Below are positions 7,179-16,220 of a stretch of DNA of 49,437 nt, in pieces. Each line of letters opens with the position of its first letter. Positions within the stretch are counted from its first letter, which is position 1. Under the pieces are notes generated by a model. The model searched no databases. It was not told the DNA's origin and worked only from the letters and a program-made list of their open reading frames with translations. The translations under genes were made by a program, and so were the position numbers. The DNA comes from Acidimicrobiia bacterium (lineage in GTDB: Bacteria; Actinomycetota; Acidimicrobiia; IMCC26256; DASPTH01), in NCBI GenBank assembly GCA_040880805.1, contig JBBDHW010000003.1:1-49437 (forward strand), given 5' to 3'.

Positions 7179-8279
7179 TCAGGCGACGCCGACAAACGCA
7201 GCGAGGGTCGCGTAAGCACGCTCGATCGAGTCGCGCGTCACGAGTTCACCCGCGGTGTGCGCGATCTCCGGATCGCCCGGACCGAAGTTCACCGCCGGAA
7301 TCCCCCGCGACGCGAAGCGAGCGACGTCGGTCCAGCCCAGCTTCGGCCGCACGAGGAGGCCCAAGCCGTCGACGAACTCCTCGACCAACGGGTTCGTGAG
7401 GTTCGGCAACGCGCCCGCCTGCGACTGGAGCACCTCCACCGAGTCGGCGCCCTCGAGCAGCACTCGCACCTGCTCCTCCGCGTCGTCCGCGGTGTAGCAC
7501 GGCGCGAAGCGTCGCCCGACCACGAGCATGCACGAGTCGGGAACGACGTTGTGCTTGCCCGAGATGCCGCCTTCCACCCGCACGACCTGGAGTGACTCGC
7601 GGTACTCGAGCCCGTCGACGAGCACCGTGTCGGACTCGTGCGCCGCGAGCCGGCCGAGCACCTCGGCGGCGCGGTGGATCGCGTTGCGACCCATCCACGG
7701 CCGCGCGGTATGCGCGCGCTCGCCCTCGAAGCGAGCTTCGAACACGATCACGCCCTGGCAGCCTGCCTCCACCCACGCGTCGGTGGGCTCGAGCAGCACC
7801 GCGAAGTCGCCGGCGAGCAGATCGGGCTGTTCTTCGAAGATCCGGCGGAGGCCGTTGAACCGCTCGGCGACTTCCTCGCACTCGTAGAAGGCGAGCGTCA
7901 CATCGTGGCGAGCGCGCTCGGGATCCGCGTGTAATTCCTCGGCGAGGCGGAGCAGCACCGCGAGGCCGCCCTTCATGTCTGCGGAACCCAGGCCGTGCAG
8001 GACGTCGCCGTCGACGCGCGGAACTTCGTTGCCGTTGGCCGGCACGGTGTCGAGGTGCCCGCCAAGCACGACCCGCCGCTCGCGTCCGAACTGGGTGCGG
8101 GCGATCACGCTGGCACCGACCGTGTCGATCGCGATCGACGGCGCGCGCGACCGCAGCCGGTCTTCTACGACCTTGGCGAGCTCGGATTCGTGGTGACTCT
8201 CGGACGGAACCGCGACGAGCGCGGCGGTGAGACCGAACAGGTCGGTCGCGTCGTGTTCCAACACAGAGCCGGTCGTCAT
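7179..8279 (-). CDS. dapE: succinyl-diaminopimelate desuccinylase
   Basis: M20 family zinc peptidase that removes succinate from N-succinyl-LL-diaminopimelate in lysine/peptidoglycan precursor synthesis. Visible metal and catalytic residues: His75 and Asp77 in GHLDTVP, Asp101 in GSADMKGG and the acidic pair in ECEEV (135-136). 366 residues, normal for the family. Its ATG overlaps the stop of dapD by 4 bases, indicating translational coupling. It is the last gene of the miaB-miaA-dapF-hflX-dapC-dapD-dapE run. Confidence 0.93.
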   Translation of the reverse strand: MTTGSVLEHDATDLFGLTAALVAVPSESHHESELAKVVEDRLRSRAPSIAIDTVGASVIARTQFGRERRVVLGGHLDTVPANGNEVPRVDGDVLHGLGSADMKGGLAVLLRLAEELHADPERARHDVTLAFYECEEVAERFNGLRRIFEEQPDLLAGDFAVLLEPTDAWVEAGCQGVIVFEARFEGERAHTARPWMGRNAIHRAAEVLGRLAAHESDTVLVDGLEYRESLQVVRVEGGISGKHNVVPDSCMLVVGRRFAPCYTADDAEEQVRVLLEGADSVEVLQSQAGALPNLTNPLVEEFVDGLGLLVRPKLGWTDVARFASRGIPAVNFGPGDPEIAHTAGELVTRDSIERAYATLAAFVGVA

Positions 8280-9103
8280 GTGGCGATCCCGTGGTCGCGC
8301 AGGATGTCGTTGAGCTTGGCCTTGTCGTGCCGCTCACCCTCGTTCAAGCGGCGGATGATCAGCGCACACGCCAACGAGAACTCGCCACCGGCGAACTTCC
8401 GCGGCCGTCCCGCTTGCACGACGATCGACCACGGCGGCACCACACCCCTCGATACCTCCTCGCCGGTCTCGGCATCGATCACCGGGATACCGGGGTTGAG
8501 GATCACACCCTCGCCGAGCACGGAGCCGTCGCCGACACGCGCACCTTGCGTGACCATGCACCGGCTGCCGATCGTGCAGTCGTTACCGATGATGACGGGC
8601 GCGGCCTGCGGGGGCTCGAGCACGCCGCCGATGCCCACACCGCCCGAGAGGTGCACGCGCTCCCCGATCTGCGCACATGACCCGACCGTCGCCCACGTAT
8701 CGACCATCGTGTCTGCTCCCACGCGCGCACCGATGTTGACATAGCTCGGCATCAGGATCACGCCCGGTGCGAGGTACGAGCCCCACCGCGCCGACGCCCC
8801 GGGAACGACGCGCACGTGCGCCTGCTCGTAGTGGCGCTTGAGGGGGATCTTGTCGGCGTACTCGAACGGGCCGAGCTCGATGGTCTCCATGCGGGCGAGC
8901 CGGAACAGCAGCAGCACCGCGTACTTCAGCCACTCGTTCACGACCACTTCGTCGTCGACCAGCTCCGCGACGCGCGCCTCACCCTGGTCGAGGAGGTCGA
9001 TCGCATCGTGGACCGCGCGCTGCGCTTCGTCGGCAGGCATCACCGCTGCCAGATCGTCGCGCCCCTCCCAGAGCGCAGTGATGGTCTTGGCGAGGTCGTC
9101 CAC
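8276..9103 (-). CDS. dapD: tetrahydrodipicolinate N-succinyltransferase
   Basis: Transfers succinyl from succinyl-CoA to tetrahydrodipicolinate. 275 residues with a left-handed beta-helix built of hexapeptide repeats (about residues 105-225: PSYVNIGARVGADTMVD, GIGGVLEPPQ, GNDCTIGSRC). I placed the start at GTG 9103, because AAGGAG lies 10 bases upstream and overlaps the dapC stop; the longer frame is Arg-rich non-conserved sequence. Overlaps dapE by 4 bases. Its presence together with dapC and dapE shows the succinylase branch of lysine synthesis. Confidence 0.93.
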   Translation of the reverse strand: MDDLAKTITALWEGRDDLAAVMPADEAQRAVHDAIDLLDQGEARVAELVDDEVVVNEWLKYAVLLLFRLARMETIELGPFEYADKIPLKRHYEQAHVRVVPGASARWGSYLAPGVILMPSYVNIGARVGADTMVDTWATVGSCAQIGERVHLSGGVGIGGVLEPPQAAPVIIGNDCTIGSRCMVTQGARVGDGSVLGEGVILNPGIPVIDAETGEEVSRGVVPPWSIVVQAGRPRKFAGGEFSLACALIIRRLNEGERHDKAKLNDILRDHGIAT

Positions 9104-9117
9104 AGTTGCCGGTCTCC

Positions 9118-10263
9118 TTACGCAGTGAGGCGCTCGCACGCGAGCGCGAGCTGGTCGTCGGTGACGGTGAGCGCGAGCCGCGCGTGGCCTGCTCCCGCGT
9201 CGCCGTAGAAGTTGCCGGGGGCGACGAGGAGCCCGGTCTTCGCGAGGTCGGCGGTGATCGCCCATCCGTCGCTCGGGCCCGATGCGGTGCGCAGCCACAG
9301 GTAGAAGGTGGACGGCCCACCGTCGTGCACGAGATCTCGCGCCTCGAGCGCGGGCAGCGCGACCGCGCGCCGTCCCGAGTAACGCGCTTGCTGCTCACGA
9401 ACGTGGGCGTCGTCGGCCAGCGCGGCTGCTGCGGCGGCCTGCACCGGCGCGGGCGTCATCAACCCGCCGTGCTTGCGGATCTCACCGAGATAGGTGACGA
9501 GCTCGCCGTCGCCGGCGACGAACCCGGCCCTCAGGCCGGCCATGTTCGAACGCTTCGACAGGGAGTGAACCGCGAGCACACCGTCGAGACCCGCCGTGAG
9601 CGCGGTGACGGGACCCGCGGGCGCGCCGGCGTCGTCGTAGGTGAACTCGGCGTAGCACTCGTCGCTCGCGACGATGATCCCGCGCTCGCGCGCCCACGCG
9701 ACCGATGCCGCGATCTCGGTGGGCGTGGCGGTGACACCGGTGGGGTTCGACGGGTCGTTCAGCCAGAGCACGAGTGCGCCCTCGGCATCATCGCTCGCGA
9801 CGCGCGACAGATCGATGCGCCACTGGTCGTCGACCGGTACCGGCACCGCGCGCAAGCCGGCGAGCATGGCACCCATCTCGTAGGTGGGATACGACGCGGC
9901 CGGGTAGAGCACGACGTCGCGCGACGGATCGCGCAACGACAGCGCGCGTGGCAGCGATGCCACGAACTCCTTGGTGCCGATGCAGGCGACGACCTCGTCG
10001 GCGGTGACCGTGCACCCGAAGCGGCGCTCGATCCACTTGGCCGCGGCGTTGCGGTAGGCAACGCTGCCGGTGGTTGCCGGATAACCCGTGGCGCCCGCTA
10101 CCGCGTCGACGAGCGCGCGCACGGCAACCTCGGGTATCGGGTCGACCGGCGTGCCCACCGAACAGTCGACCATGCCTCCCGGCACTGCGCTCGCGACGTC
10201 CCTCAGCTCGGCGAGGCGGTCGTGCGGATAGGGAGGCGGGACGAAACCCTGCGCGGGGCTCAT
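9118..10263 (-). CDS. dapC: succinyldiaminopimelate transaminase
   Basis: Class I/II PLP aminotransferase, 381 residues. Motifs in order: GYPATTGSVAYRNA (residues 60-73), PASYPTYEMG, LNDPSNPTGV (168-177), DECYAEFTYD (201-210), and SLSKRSNMAGLR with the Schiff-base Lys237. Placement between hflX and dapD and the actinobacterial DapC signature support diaminopimelate transamination rather than a generic aspartate aminotransferase. ATG overlaps the hflX stop by 4 bases. Confidence 0.9.
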   Translation of the reverse strand: MSPAQGFVPPPYPHDRLAELRDVASAVPGGMVDCSVGTPVDPIPEVAVRALVDAVAGATGYPATTGSVAYRNAAAKWIERRFGCTVTADEVVACIGTKEFVASLPRALSLRDPSRDVVLYPAASYPTYEMGAMLAGLRAVPVPVDDQWRIDLSRVASDDAEGALVLWLNDPSNPTGVTATPTEIAASVAWARERGIIVASDECYAEFTYDDAGAPAGPVTALTAGLDGVLAVHSLSKRSNMAGLRAGFVAGDGELVTYLGEIRKHGGLMTPAPVQAAAAAALADDAHVREQQARYSGRRAVALPALEARDLVHDGGPSTFYLWLRTASGPSDGWAITADLAKTGLLVAPGNFYGDAGAGHARLALTVTDDQLALACERLTA

Positions 10264-11582
10264 CGCGCCCCATTGTCCACGACGAACTCCCGGAACCTCG
10301 CAAGATCGAGATGGGGCACGCGGGCGCGTAACCGCGTGCCGCCCTCGCCGTGCACTTCCACGAGCACTTCGCCTTCGCGGTGGAGCGCCGCGACGACGTC
10401 GCCTCGCTCGTAGGGCACCTCGAGCTCCACGATGGGCACCAGTGCGCGGAGGCGCGCCGCGATCGTGTCGAGCAGCGGTTCGACGCCGTCGCCGGTGGCT
10501 GCCGACACGGCGACCGCATCGCGATGTGCATTGAGCAGCTCCGCCACTCGTTGCGGGTCGGCGACATCGGTCTTGTTGACGACGAGCAGTTCGGGCACGG
10601 CGTCGGCGCCGATCTCGCGCAGCACGGTGTGCACCGCTTCGATCTGATCCTCCGCGTCGTACGACGAGCCGTCGACCACATGCACGAGCATGTCGGCGTC
10701 GACGACCTCTTCGAGCGTGGAACGGAATGCCTCGACGAGCTGGTGCGGGAGCCGCCGCACGAACCCGACCGTGTCGGAGAACAACACGATCTCGCCGCCC
10801 GGCAGCCGCAGGCGCCGCGTGGCGGGGTCGAGCGTGGAGAAGAGGCGGTCTTCGACTGGCACCTCGGCGCGGGTGAGCCGGTTCAGCACCGTGGACTTGC
10901 CCGCGTTCGTGTACCCGACGAGCGCCAGGGTGCTCAGCTCGCGCCGTTGCCGCGCCTTGCGCTGGGTCGCGCGCGTGCGGCCGAGCCGGTCGAGGTCCTT
11001 CTCGAGCCTGCGCACTCGCTCGAGGATGCGGCGGCGGTCGACTTCGAGCTGCGTCTCACCGGGGCCGCGCGTTCCCACGAGACCGCCCCGCGCGCCACCA
11101 CCCCCGCGCTGTTGGCTGAGCTGGGTGCCGCGGCCCCGCAGACGCGGCAGCCGATAACGGAGCTGTGCGAGCTCCACCTGCACCATGCCCTCCTGGCTGT
11201 GCGCGTGCTGGGCGAAGATGTCGAGGATCAGCGCGACGCGGTCGACCACGTCGCAGGAAAACAGCTTCTCGAGGTTCCGCTGCTGCGCGGGTGTGAGCTC
11301 GTCGTCGAACACGACGAGGTCGATGTCGAGCGCCTCGGAGAGCTCGCGCAGCTCCTGCGCCTTACCCGAGCCGATGTACGTGGCAGGGTCGGGCCGGTCG
11401 CGGCGCTGGAGGACGATCTCGACGGGCTCCGCGCCCGCAGTGTCGACGAGCAGCGCGAGCTCCTCGAGCGACGCTTCGGCCGCTTCCGCATCGCGCATCC
11501 CGATGCCCGTACCGACGAGGAGTGCCTTCTGTTGGACGACACCGAGGTCGACCTCGGTTGCGGTGAGGCGCCGGCGGCTCAC
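10260..11582 (-). CDS. hflX: ribosome-associated GTPase HflX
   Basis: 440 residues. N-terminal HflX domain (residues 15-215) with the Gly-rich GTRGPGETQLE segment, then a GTPase domain: GYTNAGKS (223-230), SDTVGFVRRLPHQLVEAF (269-286) and NKTD (336-339). Acts in rescue or splitting of stalled ribosomes. GTG at 11582 overlaps the dapF stop (GTGA); the extended upstream frame is antisense-like Arg-rich sequence. Sits inside the dap operon as in other actinobacteria. Confidence 0.95.
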   Translation of the reverse strand: MSRRRLTATEVDLGVVQQKALLVGTGIGMRDAEAAEASLEELALLVDTAGAEPVEIVLQRRDRPDPATYIGSGKAQELRELSEALDIDLVVFDDELTPAQQRNLEKLFSCDVVDRVALILDIFAQHAHSQEGMVQVELAQLRYRLPRLRGRGTQLSQQRGGGGARGGLVGTRGPGETQLEVDRRRILERVRRLEKDLDRLGRTRATQRKARQRRELSTLALVGYTNAGKSTVLNRLTRAEVPVEDRLFSTLDPATRRLRLPGGEIVLFSDTVGFVRRLPHQLVEAFRSTLEEVVDADMLVHVVDGSSYDAEDQIEAVHTVLREIGADAVPELLVVNKTDVADPQRVAELLNAHRDAVAVSAATGDGVEPLLDTIAARLRALVPIVELEVPYERGDVVAALHREGEVLVEVHGEGGTRLRARVPHLDLARFREFVVDNGAR

Positions 11583-12343
11583 GCGAGATCCACCTCGACG
11601 TCGAACACGTGCACAACCGGGCCGCCGAGGCGGATCGTGTCGCCCAGCTCGACGGAGAGGTCGCCGCCCAACACCTTCACGGTGACGGTCTCGCCCACGA
11701 CGCCGCGCCGGTGCGCGACCGCGGCCGCCGCGCACGCGCCGGTGCCGCACGACAATGTCTCGCCTACGCCACGCTCCCACACCCGCATCGAGAGCTCGTC
11801 GGGCGCGGTGACCTTCACGAACTCCACGTTCGTGCGGTTCGGAAAGCGCTCGTCGTGCTCGAGAAGCGGGCCGTCGGTGGTGACGAGCGCGCGCGCGACG
11901 TCGTCGACGAAGAGCACGAGATGGGGGTTGCCCACGTTCGCGGTGTCCCCCTCCTCGAAACTGGCGCCGAACGTGACGGGCCCCATGTCGACGGTCGCCG
12001 CCGTGACCTGACCGTTCGCGTCACATTCGACGTCGACCACGCGGCGACCGCCGTCGGTGTCGACCACGAGGCGCTTGCCGTCTCCGAGGCCCGCTTCGAC
12101 GGCCACCCACGCCAGACACCGCATGCCGTTGCCGCTCATCTCCGCACGCCCCCCGTCGGCGTTGTACAGCACCATCGAACAATCGGCGCCGCGGCCACCC
12201 GGGAGCACGAGGATCAGGCCATCGGCGCCCACACCCCGATGTCGATCGCACAGGCGCGTCGCGAGATCTCCGGAGAGCGATCCGGCGTGCACGAGGAAAT
12301 CGTTCCCGGTGGCGTGCAGCTTCGAGAGGCGGGCCGTGCTCAT
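11579..12343 (-). CDS. dapF: diaminopimelate epimerase
   Basis: Cofactor-independent two-base racemase converting LL- to meso-diaminopimelate for lysine and the cell wall. 254 residues. The two catalytic cysteines are Cys76 in GNGMRC and Cys199 in SCGTGAC; HATGNDF at the start and RHRGVGADGL are also diagnostic. ATG at 12343 overlaps the miaA stop by 4 bases. Confidence 0.96.
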   Translation of the reverse strand: MSTARLSKLHATGNDFLVHAGSLSGDLATRLCDRHRGVGADGLILVLPGGRGADCSMVLYNADGGRAEMSGNGMRCLAWVAVEAGLGDGKRLVVDTDGGRRVVDVECDANGQVTAATVDMGPVTFGASFEEGDTANVGNPHLVLFVDDVARALVTTDGPLLEHDERFPNRTNVEFVKVTAPDELSMRVWERGVGETLSCGTGACAAAAVAHRRGVVGETVTVKVLGGDLSVELGDTIRLGGPVVHVFDVEVDLA

Positions 12344-13260
12344 CGGCTCCACAATGCCAGCAGGGACGGCAGCGCATCGCAGGGATTCTCCCCGGCTTCC
12401 ACCCACGTGATGCGAGGATCCCGCCGGAACCACCGCACCTGGCGGCGGGCGAAGCGCAACGTGTGCCGCACGGCTTCGTCGAGCGCGGCATCGAGCGACG
12501 GTTCGCTTCCCTCCAGGTAGGCGAGCACCTCCTTGTACCCGATCGCCTGCCGTGCACTGCGAGAGAGCGCGCCGTGTGCTGCGAGCGCGCGCACCTCTTC
12601 GACGAGGCCGGCCTCGCGCATCGCTGCGAACCGCTGTTCGATGCGGCGCGCCAGCACGTCACTCGGCATCGACAAGCCCACGATCGACACGGAAAACACG
12701 GTGTCGCCGTACGACTGGATACCAGGACCGAACGACGAAAAGGGCTGACCGGTGATGCGCATCACCTCGAGCGCGCGCACGATCCGGCGCGCGTTGCCCG
12801 GCTCGATGCGCGCCGCCGCCACCGGATCGACTCGCTCCAACTCCGCGTAGGCGGACGTCAGCCCCTCCGGCGTCGAGACCTCCGCTTCGCATTCGGCGCG
12901 CACCGAGAGATCCTCGGGCGGGAAGCTCAGCGGATCGATGACGGCCTGCAGATAGAGACCTGTACCCCCGACGAGCAGAGCGTGCTTGCCGCGCGAGTCG
13001 ATGTCGGCGACCGCGTCGCGCGCCGCGGCCTGGAAACGCGCGACCGACCAGTCCTCCGAGGGATCGGCGACGTCGATCAAGTGGTGCGGGACCGTGGCCC
13101 GCTCGCGCGCGGTTGGCTTGCCCGTCCCGATGTCGAGCCCGCGATACACCTGCATCGAGTCGACCGAGACGATCTCCACGTTGCCGAGCGCATGGGCAGC
13201 TGCGAGCGCGAGGTCGGACTTGCCGGAGGCGGTGGGGCCGACGAGTGCGAGGTGCGTCAC
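12340..13260 (-). CDS. miaA: tRNA dimethylallyltransferase
   Basis: Adds dimethylallyl to A37 of tRNAs reading UNN codons. 306 residues with P-loop GPTASGKS (8-15), DSMQVYRGLDIGTGKPT, and HLIDVADPSEDWSVARF. GTG start at 13260 overlaps the miaB stop (GTGA). The product is the substrate for MiaB, encoded immediately upstream, so the two sequential modification enzymes are co-transcribed. Confidence 0.96.
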   Translation of the reverse strand: MTHLALVGPTASGKSDLALAAAHALGNVEIVSVDSMQVYRGLDIGTGKPTARERATVPHHLIDVADPSEDWSVARFQAAARDAVADIDSRGKHALLVGGTGLYLQAVIDPLSFPPEDLSVRAECEAEVSTPEGLTSAYAELERVDPVAAARIEPGNARRIVRALEVMRITGQPFSSFGPGIQSYGDTVFSVSIVGLSMPSDVLARRIEQRFAAMREAGLVEEVRALAAHGALSRSARQAIGYKEVLAYLEGSEPSLDAALDEAVRHTLRFARRQVRWFRRDPRITWVEAGENPCDALPSLLALWSR

Positions 13261-14648
13261 GCAGGCGCCGCGGTGACGGGGATACGAACGCGTCGGTCGA
13301 TCAGATCGCCGCGGAGCCAGTGCGATGCGGCGGAGGTGATCCGGATCCCGCAGGTCACGCCGGCGCGTTGGCCCACATCCGGCTCGAAGTGGACGAGCTT
13401 GTTCTGCCGCGTGCGACCGGACCACACCGCCGGGTCTTTCTTCGATGGCCCCTCGACCATTACCTGCTCGGTGCGCCCGACGCGCGCTTCGTGCTTCACC
13501 AGTGCGTGGCGCTCGACAACGTCGACCAACCTCTGCATGCGTTCCTGCGCGACGTCCGACGGCACGAAGTCGTCGGTTAAATCCGCAGCGGGCGTACCAG
13601 GACGCGGGGAGAACACGAAGGTGTACGCGGCGTCGTACGCAGCGGCGTCGACCACCTCGAGCGTGCGCTCGAAGTCGGCGTCGGTCTCGCCCGGAAAGCC
13701 GACGATGAGATCGGTGGTGACGGCGAGATCAGGGATCGCGTCGCGCGCGGCCGCCAGCCGCTTCAAGTAGCGCTCCGCGGTGTAGCCCCGGTGCATCCGC
13801 GCCAACGTGCGATCGCTCCCCGCCTGGAGCGGAAGATGCAGGTGCTCGCACACCGCCGTGCATTCGGCCATCGCCGCGATCGTCTCAGGGCGCAGGTCCT
13901 TCGGATGCGGCGACGTGAAGCGGATGCGATCGAGGCCGTCGACCGGGTCGAGCGCGCGCAGCAGGTCGGCGAACTGCGGCCGGTACTGGCCGGCACCGAG
14001 GTCGCGGCCGTACGAGTTGACGTTCTGGCCGAGCAGCGTGATCTCGCGCACGCCGTCGGCCGCGAGCTCTTCGACCTCACGAACGATTTCGCCCATGCGG
14101 CGGCTGACCTCCGCGCCCCGCACGATCGGCACGATGCAGAAGGTGCACGAGTTGTCGCACCCGAGCTGGATCGTGACCCACGCCGAGTACGGGTTGTCAC
14201 GCCGCGCGGGCAACGCCGACGGGTACGCCTCGTGCTCCTCGAGGATCTCGACGATCGGCCCAAGCTGTGTGCGCGCGCGTTCCAACAGGCGGGCGGCGTG
14301 CGCCAGGTTGTGCGTGCCGAACACCACGTCGACGTGCGCGGCCCGCTCCACGATGAGCTCGCGGTCCTTCTGGGCGAGGCACCCGCCAACCGCGATCTGG
14401 AGATCGGGATTGGCCGCCTTCAGCGACTTGAGCCGGCCGAGGTGCCCGTAGAGCTTGTTGTCGGCGTTCTCCCGGATACAGCAGGTGTTGAGGACGACCA
14501 CGTCGGCCGCGTCGAGGTCGTCGGTGGGTTCCATGCCGTCGGCCACGAGGAGGCCCGCGATGCGTTCCGAGTCGTGCTCGTTCATCTGACACCCGTAGGT
14601 GCGCACGTAGAAGCGGCGCGGGATGCCGGCCGAGTCGGGCGGGGCCAC
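13257..14648 (-). CDS. miaB: tRNA-2-methylthio-N6-dimethylallyladenosine synthase
   Basis: Radical-SAM methylthiotransferase. Cys20, Cys56 and Cys90 form the auxiliary cluster site in the N-terminal UPF0004 domain; Cys164, Cys168 and Cys171 (CDNSCTFC) bind the radical-SAM 4Fe-4S cluster; a TRAM domain closes the 463-residue protein. GTG start at 14648. First gene of the seven-gene minus-strand operon. The gap of about 50 bases to vapC1 is unremarkable. In many actinobacteria recA-recX precede this gene; recX is not present here. Confidence 0.96.
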   Translation of the reverse strand: MAPPDSAGIPRRFYVRTYGCQMNEHDSERIAGLLVADGMEPTDDLDAADVVVLNTCCIRENADNKLYGHLGRLKSLKAANPDLQIAVGGCLAQKDRELIVERAAHVDVVFGTHNLAHAARLLERARTQLGPIVEILEEHEAYPSALPARRDNPYSAWVTIQLGCDNSCTFCIVPIVRGAEVSRRMGEIVREVEELAADGVREITLLGQNVNSYGRDLGAGQYRPQFADLLRALDPVDGLDRIRFTSPHPKDLRPETIAAMAECTAVCEHLHLPLQAGSDRTLARMHRGYTAERYLKRLAAARDAIPDLAVTTDLIVGFPGETDADFERTLEVVDAAAYDAAYTFVFSPRPGTPAADLTDDFVPSDVAQERMQRLVDVVERHALVKHEARVGRTEQVMVEGPSKKDPAVWSGRTRQNKLVHFEPDVGQRAGVTCGIRITSAASHWLRGDLIDRRVRIPVTAAPA

Positions 14649-14699
14649 GGCCGATCAGTGTACGGGCGGCACCATCGCAGACGTTATCCACGACGTGAG

Positions 14700-15113
14700 C
14701 TACACGACGATGACCTCAACGAGACCGTCGAGGTCCCGGAAGTCCTCGCCGTTGCGTGTGTAGAGAGGAAGTTCGGCTGCAAGAGCGGTTGCTGCGATGA
14801 GCAAGTCGACTGCTCGCGCTCCTCGCGCCTTGCGGCTGGCGGCGAACAAGGAGGCGAAGATCCGGCCGTAGGCGCGTGCCGCATCGCCGTCGAAGGACAG
14901 GGGGTCGAAGGCAGCCTCCGCCCGCTGGAGCCGATCCTGTCTCCGGCCCCGCTCGTCGGGATCGCCTGTGGCGTGTGGACCCGCCGCAAGCTCCGCCAAG
15001 GTGATTGCGCTCACCGCGACTTCGATCGGAAGCTGGGATGCATCGAGCTCATCGAGGTCGATGATCACCGACGTGTCGAGGATGCCACGCTGCGGCCGTC
15101 CGTCGTCAGCCAC
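14700..15113 (-). CDS. vapC: PIN-domain ribonuclease toxin (VapC), module 1
   Basis: 137-residue PIN domain with acidic residues Asp13 (ILDTSVIID), Glu41 (ITLAEL), Asp103 (AVDLLIAATA) and Asp124 (NGEDF). Expected to cleave a specific RNA when freed from its antitoxin. I used GTG at 15113, 8 bases inside the end of vapB1; a longer upstream frame is only Ser/Arg-rich sequence antisense to nothing conserved. Inserted with the TSUP gene between recA and miaB. Confidence 0.87.
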   Translation of the reverse strand: MADDGRPQRGILDTSVIIDLDELDASQLPIEVAVSAITLAELAAGPHATGDPDERGRRQDRLQRAEAAFDPLSFDGDAARAYGRIFASLFAASRKARGARAVDLLIAATALAAELPLYTRNGEDFRDLDGLVEVIVV

Positions 15114-15360
15114 GAGGGGTCGGATCCTGGCCGGCGGCAGCGTCGAGGTCTGCCCGGAACCGCCGGTAGTCGACGGCCGGTGCCGTCCGGAACAGCGCGA
15201 TCGCCGTCTCGGCTGCGACGAAGCGATGGCGGCGCAATGGGGTGAGCTCGCCGACAGGGACGCCGTTGCGGGTGACGATGAACGTCTCGCCATCGTCGAG
15301 TTCGCGCATGATCTTGCCGCTGTCGTTGCGCAGCTCGCGTTGCGTGATCTCCCGACTCAT
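15106..15360 (-). CDS. vapB: Phd/YefM-type antitoxin (VapB), module 1
   Basis: 84 residues. N-terminal Phd-type DNA-binding fold (EITQRELRNDSGKIMRELDDGETFIVTRNGVPVGEL) and a toxin-binding tail. Overlaps vapC1 by 8 bases, the usual coupled order antitoxin-toxin. A 17-bp palindrome lies 9 bases upstream of its ATG and is the likely autoregulatory operator. The RELRND segment is shared with the antitoxin of module 2. Confidence 0.88.
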   Translation of the reverse strand: MSREITQRELRNDSGKIMRELDDGETFIVTRNGVPVGELTPLRRHRFVAAETAIALFRTAPAVDYRRFRADLDAAAGQDPTPRG

Positions 15361-15369
15361 GGGCGCAGC

Positions 15370-15386
15370 GTAGCACGTCGTGCTAC
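15370..15386. promoter_or_regulatory. VapBC-1 operator palindrome
   Basis: GTAGCACGTCGTGCTAC, perfect 8-bp arms around one central T, immediately upstream of vapB1. The half-site GTAGCA recurs in the operator of VapBC module 2. Confidence 0.75.
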
Positions 15387-15427
15387 GGCATGGCCCAACC
15401 GGCGCCTGGGGTGTCTAGCCTGCGTCG

Positions 15428-16150
15428 GTGCACGTGGGCGCGGGCGAGTTCGTGGTCGCCGCACTGGTGGTGCTGTGCGGCTCCCTCGTTCAGGGCACCA
15501 TCGGCTTCGGGCTGAACCTCCTCGCCGCGCCGTTCGTCGCGCTCGTGCTCCCCGAGGCCCTGCCCGTGACGCTCGTGCTCGTCGCGTGGCCGGTCGGAGC
15601 CGTGACGGCGGTGCGGGAGCACCACGCACTCGACCGCCGGACGCTGCCATGGCTCCTGCTCGGAGCGGTGCCGGGAACCCTCGCCGGATTGGCGATCGTG
15701 ACCCGGGCAAGTACCGACCAGCTCGCGATCATCGTGGGCGCGGTGACGTTGCTCGGGGTCGTGTTGAGCGTGGTGACGCCGCCGATCCATGTTGGCCCGG
15801 GCTCCGCCGGGATCGCTGGGTTCGTGTCGAACGTGACGGGAACCGCCGCCGCCGTCGGTGGCCCTCCCGTGGCGCTGCTGTACCAGCATCATGGCGGGCC
15901 CACTGTGCGTGCGACGCTCGGCGTGTTCTTCGCCGTGAGCGCCACGCTCTCGGTCGCGGGGTACGCGCTGACGGGTGAGATCACCGAGGACCGCGTGCTG
16001 CTCGCACTCGCCCTGCTCCCTGCGATGGCCGCCGGGATCTGGACGAGCAAGCACTTCCACGGCCTCGTCGACCGGCGCTGGCTGCGACCCACCGTGTTGA
16101 CGCTGTGCGCCATCGCGGGAACCGCGGCCATCCTGCGCGGCGCGCTGTAA
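15428..16150 (+). CDS. TSUP-family membrane transporter (TauE/SafE-like)
   Basis: 240 residues with about seven or eight hydrophobic segments (for example 8-28, 31-58, 75-90, 100-116, 170-188, 195-212) and the repeated glycine-rich pattern of the sulfite/organosulfur exporter family (GTIGFGLNLLAAPF in the first half, GTAAAVGGPPVALLY in the second). The substrate is probably a small anion, often a sulfur compound, but neighbours give no hint. GTG start 15428, no clear ribosome site. Divergent from vapB1. Confidence 0.82.
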   Translation: MHVGAGEFVVAALVVLCGSLVQGTIGFGLNLLAAPFVALVLPEALPVTLVLVAWPVGAVTAVREHHALDRRTLPWLLLGAVPGTLAGLAIVTRASTDQLAIIVGAVTLLGVVLSVVTPPIHVGPGSAGIAGFVSNVTGTAAAVGGPPVALLYQHHGGPTVRATLGVFFAVSATLSVAGYALTGEITEDRVLLALALLPAMAAGIWTSKHFHGLVDRRWLRPTVLTLCAIAGTAAILRGAL

Positions 16151-16175
16151 CAACTCCCGCGACTCCGCCCCGGAA

Positions 16176-16200
16176 GCGACGGGAGCATCACTCCCGCCGC
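16176..16200. terminator. bidirectional hairpin between convergent TSUP gene and recA
   Basis: GCG-a-CGGGAG, loop CATCA, CTCCCG-c-CGC: six perfect base pairs plus three more beyond one mismatch, in the only gap between two convergent genes. No T-tract. Placement suggests a shared terminator. Confidence 0.5.
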
Positions 16201-16220
16201 GCCACCGGGGGTTCTCCGCG

